A stretch of 21,973 bases of DNA from an uncultured Bacilli bacterium (lineage in GTDB: Bacteria; Bacillota_I; Bacilli_A; RF39; UBA660): the NCBI GenBank assembly GCA_944359735.1, contig CALVTA010000006.1, forward strand, positions 1 through 21,973, read 5' to 3'. Below the pieces are notes generated by a model that was given only the letters and a program-made list of their open reading frames with translations, had not been told where the DNA came from and made no database searches. This document shows, piece by piece, positions 7,094 through 14,332 of the stretch. The first letter of the stretch is position 1; the number at the start of each line of letters is the position of its first letter. Both the position numbers and the translations under genes were made by a program.

Positions 7094-7963
7094 CTTGTTC
7101 TCTTTTTTTATCGCTTCATCTATATCACTTTTCTTAAGTCTAAGAGTCTCTTGTATTACTCCTGTGGCATTAAAACACATACCAAGAGTAAAAATATAAG
7201 CTAAGATATAAACCCAAATTAATAATACTAAAATATTAGACATAGCACCATAAAACACATCATAATTAGCAAAATAATCTACATAGAATGCGTATATTTT
7301 AGAACTCAGTAACCACATAATAGTTGTAAATAAAGCTCCAGGAATAGTACTTTTACTACTTATTTTTGTATCTGGAGCAATAGTATATAAAAGCTTTAAA
7401 TTATAGTATATTAAAAATAAAGAAATTGGATATTTAATAATATGATATATTCCCTCAATTAAATTAGTTAAACCACTATTATTTATTGATGTTGTTAATA
7501 GTTTGATTAAAATATCACCAAATGCAGGTACTAGTATTAAGAATAAAAATAATACAACTAAAATTAAAGTCATTAAAATAGCCTTAGCTCTTTTTTTTAA
7601 TTCACCATTTGCCTTTACTTTATAAATTTCATTAGAAGTATTAATAATAGAATAAGTGCCATTACTAGCTAATATGAATGCAGCACCAAAGAATATAATC
7701 ATATTAAAGTTTAAGAGATTACCAGTATTGGTTGGGAGTAAATAATTAATAATATCATGAGGTACAACAGAATCTAATATATCTTTAATTGAGGTTGCAG
7801 GAAGGCCAAAACCACTACCAATAGCTCCTACTAGAGCTATTAAAGGGATAATAGAAATAACAAGAAAAAAAGCAAGTTGTCCTGGTAGAATACGCATTTC
7901 TGGTAACTTAATAATTGAAATAACTTTTCTTAAAAAAATATTTAACTTCTTACCTTTTTTCAT
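7091..7963 (-). CDS. YihY/virulence factor BrkB family membrane protein
   Basis: A 290-aa inner membrane protein with about six hydrophobic segments. The N-terminal ILPGQLAFFLVISIIPLIAL region and the later LLIWVYILAYIFTLG match the YihY/BrkB family (UPF0761), once wrongly called ribonuclease BN. The biological role of the family is unsettled. The N-terminus (about residues 1-20) and the C-terminus after LRLKKSDIDEAI are lysine-rich and cytoplasmic by the positive-inside rule. AGGAGA precedes the ATG closely. It is the last gene of a three-gene operon. Its TGA stop lies within the terminal bases of an IS3-family remnant, so the last residues may have been changed by the insertion. Confidence 0.9.
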   Translation of the reverse strand: MKKGKKLNIFLRKVISIIKLPEMRILPGQLAFFLVISIIPLIALVGAIGSGFGLPATSIKDILDSVVPHDIINYLLPTNTGNLLNFNMIIFFGAAFILASNGTYSIINTSNEIYKVKANGELKKRAKAILMTLILVVLFLFLILVPAFGDILIKLLTTSINNSGLTNLIEGIYHIIKYPISLFLIYYNLKLLYTIAPDTKISSKSTIPGALFTTIMWLLSSKIYAFYVDYFANYDVFYGAMSNILVLLIWVYILAYIFTLGMCFNATGVIQETLRLKKSDIDEAIKKENK

Positions 7964-7972
7964 TATTATCTC

Positions 7973-10027
7973 CTACTTTAATCCTTGCTTTTTTGTCATC
8001 ATCTCAAGAGTTGCTTCATTAATAGCATCATCTAATGTTTTAATATCATCTTCAATCATACTATAGCCCACACTTACTCCAAAATCATGTGGTAAATTCT
8101 TCATTTCTTTTTCTAATTTCTTTGCATAAGTTGATATTTGTCTTTCATTATATCCAACTAAATAGACTAAAAACTCATTTCCATCTGTTCTAATAATCTC
8201 GCTGTTTTCAAGTTGTGTATTAACTAAAGTTGAGGCAGCAGTTACTATTAATCTATCTCCTTCTTCATGTCCATAATTATCATTAACATATTTTACATTA
8301 TTAAGATCAATTATAACTACTGCTTGAGGATATACTTTACTATTCTCCCAATCAGGTGCTTTCTTATTTAAATAATTTCTATTCTTTAAAGATGTTAATA
8401 GATCAGTATATTTATGTCGATCTTCTTTTTTCACTTTTTTTATTTTTCTTTTTTGTTTAAAGTAAAAATAAAGTATTGTTAGAGCAATTAGGGGAATAGA
8501 AACAACTAAAAGTATTATTAAGAATAGATTTATAAAACTACTTCTTTCAACTATTGACCTACTGATATCAGCAAGGCCATTATTTCTATAGTTGTAATAA
8601 GAGTTTGTAGTAATTATATAATTAAACAAACTATAGAAAGTATTATTGTTATTTTTAACCATAAATTTATAGTCATTCATCATTGTATTTTGATATAAAA
8701 TATCATATTCTTTAAATTTAGAATTTTTATATAAATTATATACTTCTTTATCTACTACTATTATTTTGTCATTAGCATTCTTTACTAAATCATCATTATT
8801 ATCAAATGTTGTTATATCACTACGGCTATTACTTTCAAAGTAATTATAAAGTGAGGTATTATTAACCATAGCAATGTCTTTATCTTTTAAACTTTCAAAA
8901 GAATTAATAATATGATTATCTTTTCTTTTACCCAATATCACATAATCTTCAATAAATGTAGATATAGTAGCTTTATAATCATCATTTTCATTACTAAAGT
9001 TATAATAATCAAAATAGATATCTACATCACCTTTACTTACTGCTTTTCTTAAGGCTTCCTTACTACTATATTTTTTATAAGTAAAGCTTATATTAGTAAG
9101 TCGACTCATTCTATTAAGATATTCTCCAGCAATTCCTGATACTTTGCCATCAACTTCTACTTCATATGGATAATTCTCTACATAACCATAAATATAGTTT
9201 TTCTTAACTAGATCTGTTTCTTCTTTACTTGATAAATTATTTTGAGTAATATAATAATCAAAATAAGAATCATTGTATTCATTAACGTAATTATTATTTT
9301 TCCATTTTTCAAAGTATTTTCTGATAATATTATTAAGCTTAATATCAGATTCATCATTACTTAAAGTTAATACTAATTTTTTAGACATTTCTGTGAAGTA
9401 ATAATTAATAAAATAGTTGTTGTTTTCAATAGTTTTATCTAAATACATTATATTAGGAACGATAATCATTCCGACTTGGTCTTCATTCAGAGCTTTAAAT
9501 AATTCGTCAATAGTTTCATATGACTTAAAGGCTAAATTACTACCAGATTTTAAGTAATAGCTAATTTCTGCTGCATCATCTTTAAAGACACCAAAAGTTA
9601 TATTAGACATATCAGAAATTCTATTAAGACGCATATATTCTTTACCAATAGCAATATAACCGTCTGTAGCAATAAGCAAATCATTATTAGAAAGTTCATC
9701 TTCATTATTTAAAACTCTAAAACTATATGTATTAGTATTTTCTAATTTATTTTCTTTTAAATAGGCCATTTTATTAAATTCTAAACCTATATTTTTCTCG
9801 AAATCGTTCAAAAACTTAAAAAATACACCTTCTCCATTTAAACCATACAAGGGATAATCATTAACAACATTTATATCAATCATTGTAGTATCATTTTCTT
9901 CAACCCATTTTTTTTCATTAACAGTTAAAGATGTTTTTGCATCTTCTTTATTATAATAAATAAGAACTCCAACAAAAACTAAAATTACAATTAAAAGAGG
10001 CAAAATGATTATTGTTTTTTTCTTCAT
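7973..10027 (-). CDS. Membrane sensor with tandem solute-binding domains and a degenerate GGDEF domain
   Basis: A 684-aa protein. An N-terminal signal anchor (about 5-25) is followed by two extracytoplasmic regions of the bacterial solute-binding family 3 type (roughly 45-265 and 278-485), a second transmembrane segment (499-523), a basic juxtamembrane linker and a cytoplasmic GGDEF domain (about 540-680). Within the GGDEF domain DLLTSLKNRNYLN and IDLNNVKYVNDNYGH are well kept. However, the signature reads R-T-D-G-N-E-F (613-619) in place of G-G-D/E-E-F, and no RxxD inhibitory site is seen just upstream. It probably senses a small ligand such as an amino acid. Whether it makes cyclic dinucleotides is doubtful. 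AGGAGG lies about five bases before the ATG, overlapping the preceding gene's stop. Confidence 0.85.
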   Translation of the reverse strand: MKKKTIIILPLLIVILVFVGVLIYYNKEDAKTSLTVNEKKWVEENDTTMIDINVVNDYPLYGLNGEGVFFKFLNDFEKNIGLEFNKMAYLKENKLENTNTYSFRVLNNEDELSNNDLLIATDGYIAIGKEYMRLNRISDMSNITFGVFKDDAAEISYYLKSGSNLAFKSYETIDELFKALNEDQVGMIIVPNIMYLDKTIENNNYFINYYFTEMSKKLVLTLSNDESDIKLNNIIRKYFEKWKNNNYVNEYNDSYFDYYITQNNLSSKEETDLVKKNYIYGYVENYPYEVEVDGKVSGIAGEYLNRMSRLTNISFTYKKYSSKEALRKAVSKGDVDIYFDYYNFSNENDDYKATISTFIEDYVILGKRKDNHIINSFESLKDKDIAMVNNTSLYNYFESNSRSDITTFDNNDDLVKNANDKIIVVDKEVYNLYKNSKFKEYDILYQNTMMNDYKFMVKNNNNTFYSLFNYIITTNSYYNYRNNGLADISRSIVERSSFINLFLIILLVVSIPLIALTILYFYFKQKRKIKKVKKEDRHKYTDLLTSLKNRNYLNKKAPDWENSKVYPQAVVIIDLNNVKYVNDNYGHEEGDRLIVTAASTLVNTQLENSEIIRTDGNEFLVYLVGYNERQISTYAKKLEKEMKNLPHDFGVSVGYSMIEDDIKTLDDAINEATLEMMTKKQGLK

Positions 10028-10035
10028 AATTCCTC

Positions 10036-10491
10036 CTATCTATCTTTGGTAAAACTAAAATTATCCTTGTCTTGGTGTTTATAACCTATTATAGGAAATT
10101 TTGCATCATCATTATCTTTCTCTATAAATACTTGAATATCATAATATTTTGTTTGGTCTTCTTCTAAGTTTTCTGTAATAACAGAAGTTAAAGCTTTAGC
10201 AGGATCTAGTTCAACATCATCATTAACAGTAATTATAACGTTTAAAACTCGACCCTTTATATCACAACTTACATTTTTAACTTCATCTTTCTCTTCTAGT
10301 TTAGATACAATATTATTTTGTTCATCTTTAGTAATTTCTACTTCTTCAATACCATCTAGTCTATCACCATAAATTGCCTTTGCTTCATTTGGAAAAAATG
10401 TTAGTTTAATAACAAATACTAAAATTACAAATATTATGCAACAAACAAAGGTAATTACTGTAAGCTTGTTATTTTTAATAAATTTTTTCAT
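10036..10491 (-). CDS. Uncharacterised membrane-anchored protein
   Basis: I do not recognise this 151-aa protein. Residues about 10-30 (LTVITFVCCIIFVILVFVIKL) form one transmembrane segment after a basic N-terminus. The remainder is a soluble domain, probably outside the cell, rich in acidic residues, with alternating beta-like stretches (VKNVSCDIKGRVLNVIITV) and a helix-like DPAKALTSVITENLEE. It starts an operon with the GGDEF sensor and the YihY-type protein, with only eight bases before the sensor gene, so a shared envelope role is possible. The ribosome site is weak (AGGGAAG). A near-consensus promoter lies just upstream. Confidence 0.8.
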   Translation of the reverse strand: MKKFIKNNKLTVITFVCCIIFVILVFVIKLTFFPNEAKAIYGDRLDGIEEVEITKDEQNNIVSKLEEKDEVKNVSCDIKGRVLNVIITVNDDVELDPAKALTSVITENLEEDQTKYYDIQVFIEKDNDDAKFPIIGYKHQDKDNFSFTKDR

Positions 10492-10514
10492 AAAATCACT
10501 TCCCTAGTATATTT

Positions 10515-10543
10515 ATTATATAATATTATTTATAACATATCAA
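10515..10543 (-). promoter_or_regulatory. Promoter of the GGDEF sensor/YihY operon
   Basis: On the minus strand TTGATA (10543-10538) and TATAAT (10520-10515) are exactly 17 bases apart, a near-consensus vegetative promoter. The -35 box abuts the gatB stop codon. It is about 25 bases upstream of the start codon of the first gene. Confidence 0.75.
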
Positions 10544-11962
10544 TTATTTATTTAAAAGAGAGATTAACATATCATTAGCTAATTTGGGATTAACTGTACC
10601 TTTTGTTTCTTTCATTACTTGTCCCATTAAATACTTTAATGCCCGATCATGACCGTTTTTATAATCGTTTACACTGTCAGGATTATTATCTATTACTTTA
10701 ATAATAATGTTTTTTATAAAAGTATCATCAGTAATATTTTCAATATTAAATTCTTTCTTTAACTCATCTAATGTCTTATCAGTTTCCATTAAGGAATCTA
10801 TTAGGTCTTTAACATTTTTATTAGATAAGTCTCCAGTTTCTAAAGCTTCAATAACACTAACTAATTTTTCATATGAAAGATGTGTATCAGTTACTACTTT
10901 ATTATGTTTATTTAAGTATGATGAGATATCTGATAGTAATAAGTTTACTGCTGTTACATAGTTAGTTTTATAAGAAAGTAGTCCTAAGAAATAACCATTT
11001 AGTGGTCTATTATTAATTAGTTTTTCTATTTGTAAAGAAGATAGCCCTACTTTACTATATTTTTCTCTTAATTCATCAGGTAATAAAGGTAATGTACTTA
11101 AAGAATCATTAATAAATTCATCAGTAAGTTCTAAGTAAGGAATATCTGGTTCGATAAAATAACGATAGTCATTACCTGTTTCTTTAACTCTCATTAGAAT
11201 AGTTTTACCTTGTTTATCATCAAAACGTCTTGTTTCTTCTCTAATAATTTCTCCATTATTTAACATTTCTTCTTGTCTTTTAATCTCATATTCAATAGCA
11301 AGACCAACATTATGAATAGAGCTTATGTTTTTAATTTCTGTTTTAGTTCCAAAAGTATCATCTTTACTAATAGAGACATTAGAATCACATCTCATACTTC
11401 CTTCTTCCATCTTACAGTCACTAATATTAGCATAAAATAATAGTTCTTTTAATTTAGTAAGATAAGCCATTGCTTCTTTACTATTACTAATACAAGGTTT
11501 AGTTACTATTTCTATTAAAGGCACACCTGCTCTATTAAAATCAAGTAAACTAACACTACCACGATGAGCACTCTTACAAGTATCTTCTTCAATATGCATT
11601 TCTTCTATTTCTATTTTTTTCTTAATGCCATCTACTTCTATTTCGACATAACCATTTCTACCTATAGGTGTTCTATTTTGAGTAATTTGATAGTTTTTAG
11701 GATTATCTGGATAAAAATAATTCTTTCTATCAAAGTGCATTTTACGAGTTATATCACAGTTTAAGACTTTACAGGCTCTAATGCCTTGTCTTATTACTTC
11801 TTTGTTTATAGTAGGAAGAGTTCCAGGATATCCTAAATCAATAACATTAACTGCTGTATTAGTAGCCATACCATAAGTATTAGCACTGTTTGAAAATAAT
11901 TTACTTTTACTTTTAACTTCAACATGTACTTCTATACCAATTGTAGGAGTAAATTCACTCAT
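10544..11962 (-). CDS. gatB: Aspartyl/glutamyl-tRNA(Asn/Gln) amidotransferase subunit B
   Basis: GatB binds mischarged Glu-tRNA(Gln) or Asp-tRNA(Asn) and activates the side chain by ATP so that ammonia from GatA makes the amide. The 472 aa are of normal length. The N-terminal TIGIEVHVEV, LFSNSAN, DLGYPGTLP and RKNYFYPDNPKNYQITQ motifs are diagnostic, as are DFNRAGVPLIEIVTKP and CDSNVS. The C-terminal third (about 320-472) is the YqeY-like tRNA-binding tail. GGAGG stands about eight bases before the ATG, within the end of gatA, and the two genes abut. It is last of gatC-gatA-gatB. Confidence 0.97.
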   Translation of the reverse strand: MSEFTPTIGIEVHVEVKSKSKLFSNSANTYGMATNTAVNVIDLGYPGTLPTINKEVIRQGIRACKVLNCDITRKMHFDRKNYFYPDNPKNYQITQNRTPIGRNGYVEIEVDGIKKKIEIEEMHIEEDTCKSAHRGSVSLLDFNRAGVPLIEIVTKPCISNSKEAMAYLTKLKELLFYANISDCKMEEGSMRCDSNVSISKDDTFGTKTEIKNISSIHNVGLAIEYEIKRQEEMLNNGEIIREETRRFDDKQGKTILMRVKETGNDYRYFIEPDIPYLELTDEFINDSLSTLPLLPDELREKYSKVGLSSLQIEKLINNRPLNGYFLGLLSYKTNYVTAVNLLLSDISSYLNKHNKVVTDTHLSYEKLVSVIEALETGDLSNKNVKDLIDSLMETDKTLDELKKEFNIENITDDTFIKNIIIKVIDNNPDSVNDYKNGHDRALKYLMGQVMKETKGTVNPKLANDMLISLLNK

Positions 11963-13381
11963 CTAAAGCACCTCCTCTATAAAGCTTGCAAGGTGATAAA
12001 TAGTCGCTTCATCAAAGGCTTTACCTATTATATGTAGTCCAATAGGCAGACCTTTACTATTAATACCAGCTGGAACAGATAAACCAGGAAGTCCTGCCAT
12101 ATTAACAGGTATTACTAAAACATCATCCATAAAGGCTTTATGAGGATCATCTTTAGTAATTCCTAGCATAGGAGCGACTCTTGTAGTAGTTGGTCCAATA
12201 ATTAAATCATAGTCTTTAAAGATACGATTAAACTCTTTAGTAATATCATCGCGTACCTTCAAAGCTTTATCATAATAGACTTTAGCATTCTCACCACTTA
12301 AGATATATGAACCTATCATAATTCTTCTTTTAACTTCATCACCAAAGCCTTCTCCTCTTGTTTTAGTATACATAGAATCAACATCATCTACATCACTTGC
12401 TCTAAATCCATAACGAATACCATCAAATCTTGCTAAATTACTACTAGCTTCTGCCATAGCGATTATCTGATAAAGGTTAACTGCTGTATCTAAGTATCGC
12501 ATATCAACGACATCAACAATAGCTCCATTTTTTTCTAAATAAGAAATTACTTCTTTAATTCTCTTACTAATCTCTTCATCAACAATATCACTAATAAAAT
12601 ATTTAGGTAAGGCTATCTTCATTCCTTTAATATCTTCACCAATAAGTCTTGTAAAGTCTTCTTTTTCCTTTTTTACACTAGTAAGGTCTTTTTCATCTTC
12701 ACCTACTAAGATATTTAGTAATGCTGCATTCTCATAGACATTTCTAGTCATCGGCCCTATTTGATCAAGACTCGAAGCAAACGCTACTAATCCATAACGT
12801 GATACTCTTCCATAAGTTGGTTTCATTCCCACTATTCCTGTATAACTAGCAGGTTGTCTAATACTTCCACCTGTATCAGTTCCTAGAGCAAGAGGAATTA
12901 AGGAACCTGCTACAGCACTAGCGCTACCACCTGAACTACCACCACTAACACGTTTTTTATCGTGAGGGTTTAAAGGGGAACCAAAGTAACTAGTCTCACT
13001 AGTAGAACCCATAGCAAATTCATCCATATTAGTTTTGCCTATAATAAGCATTTTAGCTTCTTTTATTTTATTTACAACAGTTGCGTCATATATAGGTATA
13101 AAATTATCTAAGATATGTGATGCACAGGTTGTACGCATATCTTTAGTTACAATATTATCTTTAATAGCGATAGGAATACCAAAGAAGATATTATCAGGAT
13201 CTACTTCACCTAAGTCTTTCGCTTCTTCTCTTACTTTATCATTTATGGTAATAAAAGCATTCAAGTCTTTGTTTTCTTCTATTCTTTTTAAGGCTTCATC
13301 TACTAAATCAAGAGGGGTTATTTTACTTTTTACTAATAACTCATGTATTTCTTTAATACTTAAATCTAAATATTTACTCAT
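11963..13381 (-). CDS. gatA: Aspartyl/glutamyl-tRNA(Asn/Gln) amidotransferase subunit A
   Basis: GatA is the amidase that hydrolyses glutamine and supplies ammonia to GatB. The protein has 472 aa. The amidase-signature catalytic triad is visible: Lys74 in GIPIAIKDN, the cis-Ser149 in SGGSSGGSA, and nucleophile Ser173 in GTDTGGSIRQPA. GLHIIGKAFDE near the C-terminus is also typical. The start overlaps the gatC stop by eight bases and is probably translationally coupled; the stop abuts the gatB start. Presence of the whole GatCAB set suggests that tRNA-Gln (and perhaps tRNA-Asn) is charged indirectly in this organism. Confidence 0.97.
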   Translation of the reverse strand: MSKYLDLSIKEIHELLVKSKITPLDLVDEALKRIEENKDLNAFITINDKVREEAKDLGEVDPDNIFFGIPIAIKDNIVTKDMRTTCASHILDNFIPIYDATVVNKIKEAKMLIIGKTNMDEFAMGSTSETSYFGSPLNPHDKKRVSGGSSGGSASAVAGSLIPLALGTDTGGSIRQPASYTGIVGMKPTYGRVSRYGLVAFASSLDQIGPMTRNVYENAALLNILVGEDEKDLTSVKKEKEDFTRLIGEDIKGMKIALPKYFISDIVDEEISKRIKEVISYLEKNGAIVDVVDMRYLDTAVNLYQIIAMAEASSNLARFDGIRYGFRASDVDDVDSMYTKTRGEGFGDEVKRRIMIGSYILSGENAKVYYDKALKVRDDITKEFNRIFKDYDLIIGPTTTRVAPMLGITKDDPHKAFMDDVLVIPVNMAGLPGLSVPAGINSKGLPIGLHIIGKAFDEATIYHLASFIEEVL

Positions 13382-13667
13382 TAATCATCACCGGCACTTC
13401 TATAAAACTTCCATTCTTTTTAGGAGCATTTATTGTCGCAGCCCTTGCACTTAACATCTCCCCTACAACATCTTCTCTTAATCTAGTATTATCTTCTATT
13501 GGTGTATATATCATTCCATCATCAAAGTCTTTTACATCTTTTATTTTATCTATATCATCCATTAGTACTTTAAGCTCTCCTCTAAACTTCTCTATTTCTT
13601 CTTCTGTTAAAGAAATACGAGCTAGATGGGCAACATGTAGTACTTCTTCTCTACTTAATTTATCCAT
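13374..13667 (-). CDS. gatC: Aspartyl/glutamyl-tRNA(Asn/Gln) amidotransferase subunit C
   Basis: The small GatC subunit wraps around the GatA/GatB interface and stabilises the complex. The 97-aa protein shows the family pattern: LSREEVLHVAHLARISLTEEE at the N-terminus, the LxxLMDDIDKIKDV helix, and the LREDVV element in the middle. AGGAGG stands directly upstream of the ATG. First gene of the gat operon, with its own extended -10 promoter about 25 bases upstream of the start codon. Confidence 0.95.
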   Translation of the reverse strand: MDKLSREEVLHVAHLARISLTEEEIEKFRGELKVLMDDIDKIKDVKDFDDGMIYTPIEDNTRLREDVVGEMLSARAATINAPKKNGSFIEVPVMINE

Positions 13668-13691
13668 AATTCCTCCTTTTCTTACTAGCTT

Positions 13692-13720
13692 ATTATAGCA
13701 TAGTTTAAAAGCAAAAAAAA
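13692..13720 (-). promoter_or_regulatory. gatC: Extended -10 promoter of gatCAB
   Basis: TGCTATAAT on the minus strand (13700-13692) is a perfect extended -10. The -35 position is only a T-tract, which is at the same time the T-run of the upstream terminator. The -10 is about 25 bases upstream of the gatC start codon. Confidence 0.65.
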
Positions 13721-13746
13721 GTAATAGTACTTATATAACTATACTT
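13711..13746 (-). terminator. Terminator of the sepF-to-U32 operon
   Basis: On the minus strand AAGTATAGT pairs with ACTATTACTT (9 bp with one bulged T), followed by a run of T. The stem contains the stop codon of the 197-aa gene, and the T-run overlaps the -35 zone of the gatC promoter. Confidence 0.7.
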
Positions 13747-14332
13747 TCCTACTACCTAATTTTAAAACTCTTTCATTCGCTTTCGCAATTTCCTCTTTTC
13801 TTTTATAATCATTTTCTAAAGCTACTTCAAGAAAATACTTTTGATCTAAGAAACGTTCAACTTTATAGAAATCTCTATTCTTATCTAATTCATCTAACTC
13901 TCTTTTTATTATTTCATCTTTAACATAATTTTCTTTATATTCAAAGTTAAATATCTGTAAGTATTCTTCTAAAGCTTTTAAATAATCTGGACTATTGTTT
14001 TCCCTAAAAAATGTATCTATTCCCTTAAAACTAATTATATCTTGGCCATAATTAATTGATGTTAATGGTTTAAGAAAAGGACTTTCTTGTAAATATATTT
14101 TATAAGTAGCAGGATAAACTTTCTTTCCTATCTTTCTTTTATCCTTTAATTTAATTTTTCTTAAATAATTATCATTAACTGGTATTAATCTATCAGTAAT
14201 ATCAACTACTCTATTACCAAAGCTTTCAGATATTTTATCTGTAACTAAATTAAAATCACTCTCTAAATAACTAATGTTATATAAACTTAAAACTCCTTTA
14301 TTAGGTAAATAAAATTCTTTTCTAATTTCCAT
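13739..14332 (-). CDS. Conserved-looking hypothetical protein coupled to the U32 gene
   Basis: I do not recognise this 197-aa protein. It has no signal peptide or transmembrane segment, so it is presumably cytoplasmic. It is rich in lysine, glutamate and aromatic residues, and the C-terminal third (about 140-197) looks helical and highly charged. AGGAGA lies about five to six bases upstream of the ATG. The start overlaps the end of the U32 family gene by 11 bases, suggesting coupled translation and possibly a joint role with that putative RNA-modifying enzyme. It is the last gene of its operon, and the terminator overlaps its stop codon. Confidence 0.82.
   Translation of the reverse strand: MEIRKEFYLPNKGVLSLYNISYLESDFNLVTDKISESFGNRVVDITDRLIPVNDNYLRKIKLKDKRKIGKKVYPATYKIYLQESPFLKPLTSINYGQDIISFKGIDTFFRENNSPDYLKALEEYLQIFNFEYKENYVKDEIIKRELDELDKNRDFYKVERFLDQKYFLEVALENDYKRKEEIAKANERVLKLGSRKV

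Noticed and set aside
6850..7110. Target-site duplication around the IS remnant
   Set aside because: The bases flanking the two ends (ATA and CTT) do not match.
10707..13454. Plus-strand open frames opposite gatA and gatB
   Set aside because: They are shadows of well-supported genes, without ribosome sites or recognisable domains.
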